Positions 22,121 through 34,779 of a DNA stretch of 64,000 nt are shown here, piece after piece; position 1 is the stretch's first letter, and each line of letters starts with the position of its first letter. Origin of the DNA: Saccopteryx bilineata (lineage: Eukaryota; Chordata; Mammalia; Chiroptera; Emballonuridae). A program made the translations under genes and the position numbers. The notes under the pieces are model-generated. The model was not told the DNA's origin. It was given only the letters and a program-made list of their open reading frames with translations, and did no database searches. The stretch lies in assembly GCF_036850765.1 (NCBI RefSeq), contig NC_089493.1:124006239-124070238 (forward strand), given 5' to 3'.

Positions 22121-22750
22121 TTAAAAGAAATTTTTGTAGTCATAATTGTACATAAAATCAATTAAAATTTAAAAAATCATTCCCCTCACAAAAAAACAAA
22201 TTAGAGGTTAGTAGGAGAACAGTGATTGCCTTATTTCAGGATATTCTGCTATGAGTCTTCTGGTAATATATTATTTTTGCAAGATATACTACTCAAGTTA
22301 TAAAAAAATCATAAGAGGGTGGATAGTCTAAGTGCACAGATGTGATGAAGGAATCTATACCTATATTTACAAACGCAACTCTCCCTGCCCCCAAAAATGA
22401 ATCCCTAAAAGATATATAACTAAATCCTGGAAGAGCATGCTAAGATGATAGCAGGAGTTTTCAACTGTCCTAACTATATATTTCTACGCCGTTCAGATTT
22501 TCTAAAATAAACATGCATTACTTTCACAAGCAATAGAAACAATAAAGGTAGTCTATGGGGGAAGGGATATAAAATAGCTTTCAGTAATGTGTACAATTAC
22601 ACCTAATTATTTTGTTTAGAAATTTGTGTTATTTTTGTGTTCTAATATGTATCATGGTTTTTCTTAAGACATGGCACACATAACTCCTTTTTTCCATTCT
22701 TGTATGTTGCATATACTGGTTGCCTTTCAAATATAAATGATAACTGCATT
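22121..22750. other. Intron sequence, nothing recognised
   Basis: AT-rich; possibly another very old L1 3' tail near 22480, which I cannot confirm. Confidence 0.4.
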
Positions 22751-22760
22751 CTTTCCATAC

Positions 22761-22919
22761 CTGATGGAGGAATCATCATCCTACAATCCTGTTCCCATGG
22801 AGGTGAAAGGGACCCAGTGTCAGAAGGTTCCCTGTGAGGATCAGTTAACTTATCGCAACTTGATATTCCTCTTTCATTAGTAATCTGATGGTCCTGAGGA
22901 TTCCCTGGGCCTGTTTCAC
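22761..22919 (-). CDS. MIA2: MIA2 exon, proline-rich domain
   Basis: Acceptor TTAATTAG|GTG and donor CATCAG|GTATGG. It encodes [17 protein letters not shown] and, further on, [20 protein letters not shown], matching human cTAGE5 after the GGGGRG motif. It enters needing two bases and leaves one base. The segment is Pro/Ser-rich and belongs to the Sec23-binding tail. Confidence 0.96.
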
Positions 22920-23297
22920 CTAATTAAAGAAAAAATACACAATTCTGTTTTATCTAAAAAAGTATTCTAAGACTTATTACCAAATAAAATTCAGACACTT
23001 TTTAGAAAGTAAAAACAATCAGATTCTAACTCAGCTTCTCTCTCTCTTACCAAAGCCATTTCTAGAACAATTTTGCCAAGTGCATAAACAAGCACTTGCT
23101 TATAAATTTTTTAAATGTTATCATCATGGTTTTATACATAAAATCAATGGTTAAACATTAAATTATAAATAATTTCTGAAAAATAAAAGTAGAAAGTAAA
23201 TTGCAAAGTCAAGATTTCTATATCAGATGCAATAAAATAATTATAAAATAAAGCTTCTGTTGTTTAAACTAACCTACCAATAGTCAAAGAGCATAAT

Positions 23298-23513
23298 TTT
23301 TTTTAAAGTAGTCTTTTCTTTATTATTATTTTTATTTTAGATCTTATTCATGGATTTTTAGAGAGAGGAGAGAGAGAAAGTGGGAAGAGAAGCAGGAAGC
23401 ATCAACTTAATTGCTTCCTGTATGTGCCTTGACCCAGCAAGTCTAGGGTTTTGAACCTACAACCTCAGCATTCCAGGTCGACCCTTTATCCACTGCGCCA
23501 TCACAGATCAGAC
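23298..23513 (-). mobile_element. SINE subfamily B, antisense
   Basis: T-rich start, GA-rich linker and end 'ccatcacagatcagac'. Imperfect duplication (aagagcataattt / aaaagcatgattt). Confidence 0.85.
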
Positions 23514-24138
23514 AAAAAGCATGATTTCTTTAAAACAGTCATCTTATTGAAATATATATATTTCAATAAGTATCTGCAAGTACTCCCAGTATTTCTTAGA
23601 AAAACTCATTGGAAACATATTCAGATTAACTTTAAAGCCACTAAAGAAATTGTATCTCAGTGTTATAACATAACTGTACTTATCCCCAAAATAATTTTAA
23701 CCAGTTTGATTACAAACTTTATATCACCAGATAAATTTGGCTATAAATAGCTTATAGCAATTTCTAAATGTCAAATTCACTTTCAAGAAGAGCTATAGCC
23801 CTGAAGGCAAGTCTAAAATAGGAGTTTCAGAAATAGCACTGTTGGAACAAACACTTTGAGTAAGATAATATGCATTTGGATAAGAAAATTTGCCATGCCT
23901 ACATTAATAAAGAAGGGAAATCGCTTTAAAGTTCCTTTCTCAGGACTCTAGAAAGAATAATATCTCAATAACCCATATTCAATTAAAATAGAAAAGACAA
24001 ATATAAAAAATATTTTAAACATTAAATAACAAAATATATTAAGACCTAATTTATCCATCCTTGAGAGGCAAATGAGGCCTTCTCAAAATTATATTGCCCA
24101 AAAACAAAAGCTTAATCCTTTTCAAAAAATAGTTTTTA

Positions 24139-24328
24139 GCCTAACCTGTGGTGGCGCAGTGGATAAAGCGTCAACCTGGAATACTGATGTTGCTGGTTCA
24201 AAACCCTGGGCTTGCCCAGTCAAGGAACATATAAGACGCAACTACTATGAGTTGATGCTTCCTGCTCCTCCCCCCCTTCTCTCTCTCTCTCTCTCTTTCT
24301 AAAATCAATAAAGTCCTTTATAAAAAAT
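24139..24328 (+). mobile_element. SINE subfamily B
   Basis: Head 'gcctaacctgtggtggcgca', body 'gcttgcccagtcaagg', CT repeat and A-rich tail. Confidence 0.88.
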
Positions 24329-24334
24329 AAAAAT

Positions 24335-24735
24335 AAAATTGGACCTGGAGGTTATTATGCTAAGATGAAATAAGACAAGCAGAATAACAAAAATATCATA
24401 TCTCACTTACATGTGGAATCTAATGAACAAAGTGAACTGAGGAACGAATAGAGACAGAGGTGAGGTCACAGGGAGCAGAGGGACAGCTGTTAGAGGGAAG
24501 CAGGATGAGGGGATCAGAGAAGGTAAAGGGATTAGTGAAACTATATATACATAACACATAGATACAGATAACAGGGCAGCAAATCTTAGAGGGAATGGGG
24601 CAGGGTGTTAGAGGGAGGGGGGCACAGGAGGTGTAAAAAGGGACACGGGAGGGGTGTGAGGGAGTGATATTCAGTGGGACACTTGAATCTATGTAAACAC
24701 AATAAATTAAAAATTAATAAAAAATTTAAAAAATA
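24335..24735 (+). mobile_element. L1 3' UTR fragment
   Basis: It begins 'tggacctggaggttattatg' and passes the 'ctcacttacatgtggaatctaatgaaca' and G-rich parts of an L1 3' end, as in the copy at 21470-22120. Confidence 0.85.
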
Positions 24736-24772
24736 AAGTAGTGATTGGGACACTATAAAAAAAGTTTTTTAG

Positions 24773-25141
24773 GCCCTGGCCGGTTGGCTCAGCGGTAGAG
24801 CGTCGGCCTGGGGTGCGGGGCACCTGGGTTCGATTCCTGGCCAGGGCACATAGGAGAAGCGCCCATTTGCTTCTCCACCCTCACCCCCTCCTTCCTCTCT
24901 GTCTCTCTCTTCCCCTCCCGCAGCTGAGGCTCCATTGGAGCAAAGATGGCCCGGGCTCTGGGGATGGCTCCTTGGCCTCTGCCCCAGGCACTAGAGTGGC
25001 TCTGGTCACCGCAGAGCAATGCCCCGGAGGAGCAGAGCATCGCCCCCTGGTGGGCGTGCCGGGTGGATCCCGGTCGGGCGCATGTGGGAGTCTGTCTGAC
25101 TGTCTCTCCCCGTTTCCAGCTTCAGAAAAATAAAAAAAAAT
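24773..25141 (+). mobile_element. SINE subfamily A
   Basis: A full-length copy with flanking duplication aaaaaaagttttttA-type on both sides. CTCF-like core at 25039-25053. Confidence 0.93.
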
Positions 25142-25142
25142 A

Positions 25143-27820
25143 AAAAAAAGTTTTTTAAAAACAATATTTTTATAATAGAAATCTTTCTAAAATGCTTCCC
25201 ACATTTCAGAACTTTTAAAAAGAAACAAAAATTAATTTGACCTTTTCTTGGTTATTTGTGCAATCAGTATATACAAGCTTTCTCTTTTTTTAATATATAG
25301 TGATCTTTTTAAAAAACTTTTAGCTACTCTCTAGAGTCAAGAGATCAACTTTTATGTCAAAAGGTTAACTCTTCTCCTTTTGTTGTACATTCTATTAACT
25401 TCTCCAAATCTTTCCTTCTAGCTTGTTCATCTTTCTAATCAGCTTATTAGAAGAAAAAGGCTGGAAAAGCAGAAAACTGAATAGGTAATAAATGTGCAAG
25501 AGTCAATTAGGCAAAATTAATCTAGAGTGAAGCACATATCTTTAAAGGAGATATTAAAAGGATTTCTTCTGATTGCTTACTTCCAGAGGACCAAGTACAG
25601 GACAATTAGCTTGCTACCAGGTAAAAATAACAAACTTAAATTGCTAAAGGTTGAAATTTTTCATTCAGACCCAGTTATTCCTCAAAAAAGAAATTATTTT
25701 CCTCATACTCAATTTTATTCAAACATATATCTCATTCGAACTTTCAAATTTTAAAAGATAATAAAAGGCAGAAAAAGGAAGGGCACTGGTCATTTTTCTT
25801 TGATGAGTCAGAAAACTTTCAGTCCAAAGCAACTCTTTTAAGACCTGTTGATTACTTACCTAAATCATCTGTGGCTTCTCTTTTTATTTATTTATTTATT
25901 TAAACAAACCATTATTTATGCAGGTAACCAGGATACATGTTGTAACATTACACAACTTTTTCAAATTCCTCTGTAGCTTTTCTAACGAACAGTAAAATAT
26001 CCTTACAAATAATGTAAACACATGGTTATCTTGAAGGTAATTAAAAAGGAAAGGAAAGTACTTTAAATAGGAGAGGAGAAATCAAAGGTAATTTTTAATG
26101 TTATTCCAAATATTCAATTGACTGCAAGCAATCCTTGACTTATTTCATTCAATTTATGTAATTTGCATCAAGCCAATTATACCTTTATTTCCAGAGCACT
26201 ATTTTTCAGACTGCTGGCTACAACCCAACTTAGTGCATGAAATTAACTGAGTCTTAATCACTATTCTTTTCTAATGAAATGGAATAGAACTGAATAGAAA
26301 ATATCAGAAAACATAGAAAATAGTAATAACTATTATTTCTTGCAACTGGTTTCAATTACATTTATATTGGTGTGTAATGTGACATGATATAAAATGTATT
26401 TCTTATTCTAGGTCAAGGCAAAAATTGGGGGAGATCTAGGGCACTTATTGCACACGTGTGAATTTCAAAATTAGTCCCCTACTCAGAGTACTTAAAGCAA
26501 AACTCTCTTTAGGGCTCCAAGTGTCAATCTGCAACTCAACCTCTTTCCCTAGGAGTTTTCAGTCCAAAGCCAATACAAGTAAAGGCTCTCTCTGAGGTAG
26601 TCCCAGGCTGTGGGCCCAGTCTGCTGAGGGACTAGGAAACAGGAAAGACGAGTGCTCAGTGTGGTAAACTGAGGATGGGGAAAGAGGATATAAATAAGAA
26701 ACTAGCAAAGAGAAAATATCTCGTGAACATAAAGTAGGAAATTGATTTTTTTTACTTTTAAAGGCAATTCCAAAGAAAGCATTTCAAAAATATTGAAAAT
26801 GGCAGCTTCAACAGGGAAGTACACACACTCTTTGAGAGGATACTTTGATGACTAGTATCCATTTGAATATCAGAACTTTCCTATATTGGGTTTGTTTTTA
26901 TTGGGTCTCATTTCCTGATGCTACCTCAGATTCAATGTGCTAATATCACTGACATAAAAGGACACAACACTGGTGAAGAATGCTATCAGCTCTAACAAAA
27001 CACAGATTCCGAGCTAAGAACCTAAGACTTGATTGTGGAACAAACAGGGCTCTCTATCTTTGAAATGTGCCACATTCAAGGGAAAGTTTTAAAGCAACTT
27101 GACAAAGTGAACAAAGTATGATGAGATCAAAAGAGGCATATTCTGGGTACAAAGGTAACACCAGAGTGAGTGCTGATGAGGTAAATACAGAAAGACCAAC
27201 AACTAATATGAAAGACCAACAACTAATACTTAACTTGAAGTAGCTTCAGAAATTCTCAAAAACACATAAAGGGGTAACAAAGCAGACAATCTTCGGTTAG
27301 TTTTTCAAAGTATTAACAAATGATTTAGGTCTTCTTTAAGATTCCCATCAATACTCTATGTACAAAAGAATGATTCTGAATTCAATACTAAAATACAGGT
27401 TCTCTCACTTGGACTTTCTACAATAAAAAGATCATGATAATGAAGTTAAAAAAAGATTTTTAAAACTCTACTTCCTAATAATGTTTCATTAAAATACAAT
27501 TTTTTGCTAGGTTATATTGTTATTTTATGTATTCTTAAGTTTTATATTATGTAGTATAAAAAGTTTTTAAAAAGTCAAAAATATGATTTAAAAAGATATG
27601 CATCAAGTGCTTGACCAAAATGTATTCTAACAGTTTCTAAGAGAAAAATATGTTAAAATTAGATGTCATAGAACTCCTTTTTCCAAACAAAAGTAACCCA
27701 CAATAAGTGCAAGGAATGCCTGCATTTTCCAAAGGATTATTTTAAAGATTGTTTTTTAAGAAAAGTTGAGATGAAAATATAAAGTTAGGAAGAATCTAGA
27801 GTAATAAATGTTTAAACAAT
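25143..27820. other. Intron sequence, mostly unique
   Basis: It contains only short simple repeats ((TTTA)n at about 25885) and a small tandem duplication of 'agaccaacaactaatatga' at 27195-27230. I see no exon and no named transposon in 2.7 kb, the longest repeat-poor stretch of the window. Confidence 0.6.
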
Positions 27821-27824
27821 ATAC

Positions 27825-27953
27825 CTCTTCCTCCTCCCCCTGGAAGCAAAGGTGAGAGTCTGAGTGGACCCTCCAACAAAGTTGGAGGGGAGAGAAAAGC
27901 TCTCGTTTCAGATGAAGGTCGACCCAATGGTGAGGGACCATATGGGGAATGCT
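27825..27953 (-). CDS. MIA2: MIA2 exon, start of proline/glycine-rich domain
   Basis: Acceptor TATTCCAG|AG, donor GGAAGAG|GTATAT. It encodes [19 protein letters not shown] and [15 protein letters not shown], nearly identical to human cTAGE5. The exon marks the change from coiled coil to the Pro-rich tail. Confidence 0.97.
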
Positions 27954-28386
27954 CTGGAATAATTAAAACAGCATATTTAAATTCATAGTTTCAATTAGCT
28001 ACACTACAGATTAGAATCCATTTCAACAATTACCATCAGGTCATCCCCTTGCTAATTTAAATTTAATCCAGGTCTTGAACACAAACTATGCCTTGGATTT
28101 TGCTAACATGGAATAGAATTAAATATAGAACTCTGTGTTTCATGAAGTCTGTTTACCAAATGCACATTTTTGTCAATAAAAACATTATCCTCTTGACAAT
28201 TAAGTCACATAAATAAAATACACATACAATATTAAGCAAAGAATAGTAGTGATATTTTGGAGTTACAGAAAGATTTGAGGGGGCAAAAAGTTTTGTTTGT
28301 TTTGTTTTTACTGGTAGTGTGCTTCTAGATATTTCAGCTGGTGAGCGTTGTAACATAGAAGGGCTCGATTTAAATAAGGGTTGATT
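27954..28386. other. Intron sequence, nothing recognised
   Basis: AT-rich intron. Confidence 0.5.
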
Positions 28387-28735
28387 ACCCTGGCCAGTTG
28401 GCTCAATGGTAGAGCACCAGCTTGGCATGTGGAGGTCAGGGTTTGATTCCTGGTCAGGGTACACAGGAGAAGCGACCATCTGTTTCTCCATCCCCCCTTC
28501 TCTCTTTCTGCAGCCACAGCTCAGTTGGAACAAGTTGGCCCCAGGCACTGAGGATGGCTCCATGGCCTTGCCTCAGGTACTAAAATAGCTCAGTTGCTGA
28601 ACAATGGAGCAAGGGCTCCAGATGAGCAGAGCATTGACCCACAGGGGCTTGCTGGGTGGATCTCAGTTGAGGCACATGTAGGAGTCTCTCTGTCTCTTCA
28701 TTTCTGACTTAAGAAAAATTTTTTAAAAAATCTGG
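28387..28735 (+). mobile_element. SINE subfamily A, diverged
   Basis: 'accctggccagttggctcaatggtagagc' head with a shortened, CpG-depleted body. The CTCF-like core has decayed, so this is an older copy. Confidence 0.88.
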
Positions 28736-29306
28736 GCCAACAGCCTGTGTTGGGCCATAAATTTTTTGAGTAAAGTTTCAAATATTGAAAAGTGGAAAAA
28801 AAGCATAAAATATTCAAAAGCATCAGAAATTACATTTGATTAATTACCAGTGAAAAGCTAATTTATATACACTAATTCATTAAAAAATTGTCACTTTATC
28901 TGTAAACCATATAACCAAGAGCCCTATCATTTCACAAACTTCACCATTCCCAAATAATGGTAATGCTTCAAAAGATCAAAAATCAACAGCAAAAAACAAA
29001 TTTAAATACCACAAAAAAACTTTTTAAACATGTTAAATTTTTGTATGTAGTTTACATAATATACAAATGTAGTTACAAGAGATAGAAGCATTATTTAACC
29101 TCACCTCACATTTTTGCCTTAATTTCAAACAAAAATTATTTCTGTATAATTCCTCCCACTCTTAACTTTGTTACCGTTTGAAATTCACAATAATCTGCTA
29201 CCCTTATAATGCAGAAATAGACTTTCATTTTTATGAAATTGGTTTCCAAAATGATTTATAACTTCAAAGGTTATAACAGGATTCTATCTACATAAAGATA
29301 GGATTA

Positions 29307-29643
29307 GCCTGACCAGGTGGTGGCGCCATGGATAGAGCATCAGACTGGGATGCAGAAGGACCCAGGTTCGAGACCCCGAGGCCACCAGCTTGAGCACGGG
29401 CTCATCTGGTTTGAGAAAAAGCTCACCAGCTTAGACCCAAGGTAGCTGGTTCGAGCAAGTTAATCGGTCTGCTGAAGGCCCGCGGTCAAGGCACATATGA
29501 GAAAGCAATCAATGAACAACTAAGGTGTCACAACGAAAAACTGATGATTGATGCTTCTCATCTCTCCATTCCTGTCTGTCTGTCCCTGTCTATTCCTCTC
29601 TCTGACTCTCTCTCTGTCTCTGTAAAAAAAAAAAAAAAAAAAA
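29307..29643 (+). mobile_element. SINE subfamily C
   Basis: Head 'gcctgaccaggtggtggcgc', ATCAATGAACAACTAAGGTG and a 22-bp poly(A) tail. Confidence 0.92.
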
Positions 29644-29831
29644 AGATAAGTTTATTTTTCACTGCCTCAGGAACTTAATTCCAATTCAACGAAAATTATT
29701 TTGAAAATGTTAAGCTATTTAGAATAGTATGAGATCATTAAAAAGGCTAACTCATTAATAGACAGAAATATTAAAAACATCTTCCAAAGAACTGGTCCTC
29801 TCTTGAGGGTATTAAAGCAATCAAAAGTCAC

Positions 29832-30160
29832 GCTTGATCAGGCGGTGGCGAAGTGGATAAAGCATCAGACTGGGATGCCGAGGACCCAGGTTTGAGACCC
29901 CGAGGTCGCCAGCTTGAGCGCAGGCTCATCTGGTTTGAGCACAGCTCACCAGCTTGAACCCAAGGTCGCTGGCTTGAGCAAGGGATTACTCGGTCTGCTG
30001 TAGCCCCATGGTCAAGGTACATATGAGAAAGCAATCAATGAACAACTAGGGTGTTGTAACGAAAAACTGACGATTGATGCTTCTCATCTCTCTCCGTTCC
30101 TGTCTGTCTGTCCCTATATATCCCTCTCTCTGCCTCTGTTAAAAAAAAAAAAAAAAAAAA
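29832..30160 (+). mobile_element. SINE subfamily C
   Basis: Head 'gcttgatcaggcggtggcga', a full body and a 20-bp poly(A) tail. It is in the same orientation as the copy 200 bp upstream. Confidence 0.92.
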
Positions 30161-30302
30161 GATAACTCAGAATTTCCCACCTTTTAATTAATATTTTTAA
30201 GTAATTAACTGTTTTAATTAGGTTTTTTGGGTTTTCTTAATTCTTAGTTTTATAATACACACGAATACCAAAGAATAGTTAATATGTTCCACATTTCTCC
30301 AT

Positions 30303-31040
30303 ATAGGAGATGCTCCCATGTATAAGATACACGTTGGCCCTGGCCGGTTGGCTCGGCGGTGGAGCGTCGGCCTGGCGTGCGGGGCACCCGGGTTCGGTTC
30401 CCGGCCAGGGCGCATAGGAGAGGCGCCCATTTGCTTCTCTACCCCACCCCCTCCTTCCTCTCTGTCTCTCTCTTCCCCTCCCGCAGCCGGGGCTCCATTG
30501 GAGCAAAGATGGCCCAGGCGCTGGGGATGGCTCCTTGGCCTCTGCCCCAGGCGCTGGAGTGGCTCTGGTTGCGGCAGAGCGATGCCCCGGAGGGGCAGAG
30601 CATCGCTCCCTGGTGGGCGGAGCATCGCCCCTGGTGGGCGTGCCAGGTGGATCCCGGTCGGGCGCATGCGGGAGTCTGTCTGACTGTCTCTCCCCGTTTC
30701 CAGCTTCAGAAAAATACAAAAAAAGAAAAAAGAAAAAAAAAGATACACCTTAACTTTGGGGCCCAAATTTTGAAAAAAATGTATTACATAAAGTTACTGA
30801 ACTCAAGTTTTATTCATCATAAAATTCATACAACTCATCACTGTCAAAATTCACATCCTTAGCTTGTCCTCATCTGTGTCTGATGACAAATCACTGTCTT
30901 CAACAATGAATGCAAAAACAAGCGCAAAAAAGCGGGAAATGTAAGTAAAAAAATCTACAACCACTGTACGAGATGCATCCAGTTTTTAGACCCCAATTTT
31001 TTTGGAAAAAGGTGCGTCTTGTACATGGGGAAATACAGTA
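30303..31040. mobile_element. Short DNA transposon with terminal inverted repeats, split by a SINE
   Basis: The left part 'ccatgtataagatacacctt' (joined across the SINE) is inverted relative to the right end 'ggtgcgtcttgtacatgg' near 31010-31027. The interior has no open frame. The termini have drifted and superfamily is not clear. Confidence 0.55.
30337..30737 (+). mobile_element. SINE subfamily A inside a DNA transposon
   Basis: A full-length copy. agatacac flanks it on both sides, and the DNA-element sequence resumes afterwards. Confidence 0.92.
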
Positions 31041-31184
31041 AATACTAACATTGGTATTCTACTTAAGCAATCCTTACCAACTGATTCTCCAAAGAAATCA
31101 TTAACCAGTACCTTGCTATGTGTCAAGCACTTCACATTTCAAGGAGTTCAAGGTACTAAAATGTACATCAACATATAAAATCCC

Positions 31185-31250
31185 TTTGAACATATGTACC
31201 CTGATTTATTGATGTCACCCTAGTTAAATTAATTTAAAAAAACATATAAA
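31185..31250 (+). mobile_element. L1 3' terminal fragment
   Basis: 'gaacatatgtaccctgattta..gatgtcaccc' followed by an A-rich end matches the last ~60 bp of the L1 at 6565-6620. Confidence 0.75.
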
Positions 31251-31469
31251 ATCCCACTGAGAAAGAGAGGTAGCAAGTATTTATATTATTGCTAGGGAAA
31301 CAAAATTCATAAACTTGAGAAAATGCAAGAGAACTGAGAATAGAAACCTAGCTCCAAAATCTAAAATATTTGTAAATAATAGTATGAAATTTACACTAAT
31401 ATAAATTGTATGTACAATATATATGCAAATATATATGTATTTTTTAATAAGGGGTTAAAAAAAAACTAC

Positions 31470-31552
31470 CTCTGCCAAATCCTGTATTTGGAACATCAAG
31501 TGCATAAGGATCTTTTTCTAAAAGTTCAAATTTAAGCTCTGTTTCAGTTAAT
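31470..31552 (-). CDS. MIA2: MIA2 exon, end of coiled coil
   Basis: Acceptor TTCGCAG|AT, donor GGCAGAG|GTAGTT. It encodes [19 protein letters not shown] then VPNTGFGR, almost identical to human. Confidence 0.97.
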
Positions 31553-32711
31553 CTGCGAATAAAGAACAAACATCTCTAAGTTACTCGTCCAACAGAAGCA
31601 CCCACATTTCAAGAAAAATGCCACCATCAAATATAAGCTACTCTTTCTCAAAATGCTTAAAAGAAACATCCTTTAAAATTATTCTGACCAAAATACCTTT
31701 CTATATCCCCCACTACTATTTTGGGGTAACAGGCTTCTTTTTGCCAGGTGATAATGATGTTTTGCTGAGGTTTAGAATTCTCTTTTCTTCAAAATCAGAA
31801 TCTAAAGAGTACAGTTTCACAAAACCCAAATTTTAGAAATAGAAGGATCCTCCTAGGTCAACCAGTTCAAGTCTATCATTTTTCAACTACAGAAACTGAG
31901 GCTAGGAGTTTGAATTATTTATTCAAAATGCCAGGATTAAAATACAATGCTCTTGGCTTTGAGTCATGTATGCTTTCCATTGTAATGTTACCCACAGAAT
32001 TCCAACCACAACACAATGAACTCATCCTACTATTTTACTCCTAACTTTTTTATCTTAGAAATGTCACATTTTAATCCTTTGAGTAGTGAGGTTTTATCCA
32101 AAAAATAAAATTAGTTCCAGTTACAGTTTCATTAACTTAAAATTGTTTGATAACCGATTTATGAAAACAAGAAGAACATACATTTGCCTTTTTTTAATGT
32201 TGCCCAACACATTTTTTAAATCAATCAATCATACTCTGGATGGTCAGGAGGCACAAGGATGTACATGAATGTTTGTACTACTTTAAAAGAATGCTATTTC
32301 TACTTCTTGACCATCATATCTGAAATAAAACATTTATTCATTTGGTTTTAATTTATGAGTAGAAAAGGCAAGCAAGAAGACTAAAACTAATAATTGGATA
32401 GTTAATAGGATATTTTCACAAGAAATTAAAACACTGTTACAATCCTCAAAGAAAAGCACTTTCTCTTCCTTTTTGTAATACACACTTTTGTTCTCATTTT
32501 CATATTTTTATTAAGTAATGCCACCCAAATACATTAAAATCAGGAGATAAGAGAAATAATAAACATTTACTCCATCCATTTATCATTAAAAAATGCTGAT
32601 ATTCTGCGAAGTACTATCTCAGAGACTGTCATCCTTTCTGTTTCTATCCCATGTAAACTTCCACTACCAACCCTGCTGTCGTTTTTTTTTAAGTTTTGTT
32701 GTACCTTTTAT
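31553..32711. other. Intron sequence with one old MIR-like remnant
   Basis: 'ctacagaaactgaggctaggag' (about 31888) resembles the end of a MIR/LF-SINE-type ancient repeat. The rest is unassigned. Confidence 0.45.
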
Positions 32712-32868
32712 CAGAGGCAGATTTAATGGCGGTGCACAGGGTGCATGCTCTGGGCCCCTACTTCGAAGGGCCCCAAAAAACCCCAACTTTTTTCTAATGA
32801 CACCAAGTTTAAGGGGCCCAATATTTTCTTCTACGCCTGGGGCCTCAACTAACCTTAGTCCACCTCTG
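32712..32868. mobile_element. Nonautonomous hAT-like element, 157 bp
   Basis: It starts CAGAGGCAGATTTA and ends TCCACCTCTG, imperfect inverted termini. A perfect 8-bp duplication ccttttat is at 32704-32711 and 32869-32876. The interior has two GGGCCC-rich blocks. Confidence 0.88.
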
Positions 32869-33094
32869 CCTTTTATAAAAGAATCTGTGAACAGTTTCCT
32901 CCTGTTAGAGTTACTTAAGACAAATGTTTCAATGAACCAAAAAAAATCTAATAACTTCTAGTAAAATTAATAGATTTCACCATTAGACATGCTGAATTCA
33001 CTGCAAGTTTTCTTGTTTATCTTTACAAAAGTATTAACTAATTAATAAAATAATTAAGAATAAAGTTTTTAAAGTGTTTCAGTAAGATACTTAC

Positions 33095-33162
33095 TTTTGC
33101 CTGAGGTAAGAATTTTCTTTCTTTAAATCATTGAGGTTTCTTTCAGCAGTTCGAGCTGCCAA
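33095..33162 (-). CDS. MIA2: MIA2 exon, coiled coil
   Basis: Acceptor CTTTAAG|TT, donor AAAA|GTAAGT. It encodes LAARTAERNLNDLKKENSYL then RQ, with the last Lys completed in the next exon. Confidence 0.96.
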
Positions 33163-34228
33163 CTTAAAGAAAACAATACATTTTAAAGATGCCTTTATAT
33201 AAACTTAACATGAAAGATACATGCATATAAAAATCTCAGTGATGGCATATAAATATTACAGTCACTTAAGTATCTATTTCAGTAAATACAATGTTAAAAG
33301 CTTTAACTTAGGAAACAATTTTTAAAGGGAATGAGTCTCATGTAACCAGAAGACATGAGCGTAAGGCTGAGTTCAACCATGTACTTGCCAATAAATGCTG
33401 TTATCTAGATGTGAAATCAAGGATTAGCATTATTTAGTGCTACAAATATCCAAAACCATGACAAGAGCAATGGAATGGAGACTGAGGGTCATAATGCAGG
33501 GCAGCACTGGCTACGGAACAAGGTAACCATCTCTGCAAAGAAATCACTATAATTCTAAAATACTTCCACAGCATAATGGTATGGGCCATTTTTTTAACTG
33601 GCTAAATATAACCAAAGCATGCTGCATATCTATTAAGTGTACAGCACTATACACATAATACATAGTCTTTTTACATTTGTTTGGTGACACTTTTGTTTAG
33701 TAAAAGGTTAGAAAATCAGAGTTCATGTTACAGAAAATAAAGCTACACTTATAATAAACAAAAGAACATGCACTATAGAAGAACATGCACTATGCCCAAA
33801 TAGTTGTGGGCAAAGGTTAAAAGTGAATGAATTACTAAAGGTTAAAAGTGGATGAATTACTGCATGTTCCCCAGTCATCCTGTGGATTCTCCAGGTGAGA
33901 AGCAGCAGTATGTGGAACATCAGACCTGCCGAACTAATGCAATCCTGTTTCTATCATACCACTGTTTCTATTATATAAAGATAGGTAAATTAAATCAGTC
34001 TATAACCATAACTTTTTACAAGTAAAAGAACTATATTATCAATGTGTTCACTTAAAACTGTGAACTACAAATGGGATTGACTTTCACCAAAAAATAAATT
34101 ATGTAAATATTCACCAAAAAAATAGCTTAACCATATGTTAGCACTCCCTATCAAAAAGATTTCATGAGTAAATCTTTTTTTCCAATATATAATCATATAA
34201 TCAATCTTTTACTAACAAAAAATGTTAT
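33163..34228. other. Intron sequence with short local tandem duplications
   Basis: 'gaacatgcactat' is doubled at 33766-33794 and 'aaaggttaaaagtgaatgaa' is doubled at 33812-33857 with one mismatch. No named repeat. Confidence 0.6.
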
Positions 34229-34440
34229 AGCCTGGCCAGTGGCTCAGTGAATAAAGCATCATCCCTGCACACCAAGGCTGTGGATTCAATACTGGGTCAG
34301 GGCCTGTAGGAGAAGCAATCAATGAGCACACAACTAAACAGGACAACTAAGTGGGAATAGCGAGCTGATGCTTCTCACGCTCTCTCTCTCCCTTCTTCCC
34401 CCTCTCTCTTTCTCTCTCAAATCAATGAAAAAGAAAAGTT
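34229..34440 (+). mobile_element. Older tRNA-derived bat SINE (VES-like)
   Basis: 'gcctggccagtggctcagtg' head, 'gtggattcaatac' degenerate B box, 'aagcaatcaatgagc', CT-rich end and A-rich tail. It is more decayed than subfamilies A-C. Confidence 0.8.
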
Positions 34441-34452
34441 TTTTAAAGACAT

Positions 34453-34779
34453 GCCTGACCGGTGGTGGCGCAGTGGATAAAGCATCGGACTGGGATGCCG
34501 AGGACCCAGGTTCAAGACCCTAAGGTCACCAGCTTGAGCACAGGCTCACCTGGTTTGTTATCTGGTTTGAGCAAAGCTCACCAGCTTGGACTCAAGGTCA
34601 CTGGCTCGAGCAAGGGGTTACTCAGTCTGCTGTAGCCCCACGGTCAAGGCACATATGAGAAAGCAATCAATGAACAACTAAGGTGTTGCAACGAAAAACT
34701 GATGATTGATGCTTCTCATCTCTCTCCATTCCTGTCTGTCTGTCCCTATCTATCCCTCTGTCTCTGTAAAAAAAAAAGA
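34453..34779 (+). mobile_element. SINE subfamily C
   Basis: Full copy, head 'gcctgaccggtggtggcgca', with an internal duplication of 'atctggtttgagcaaag'-type sequence near 34550-34575; aaagac flanks. Confidence 0.9.
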
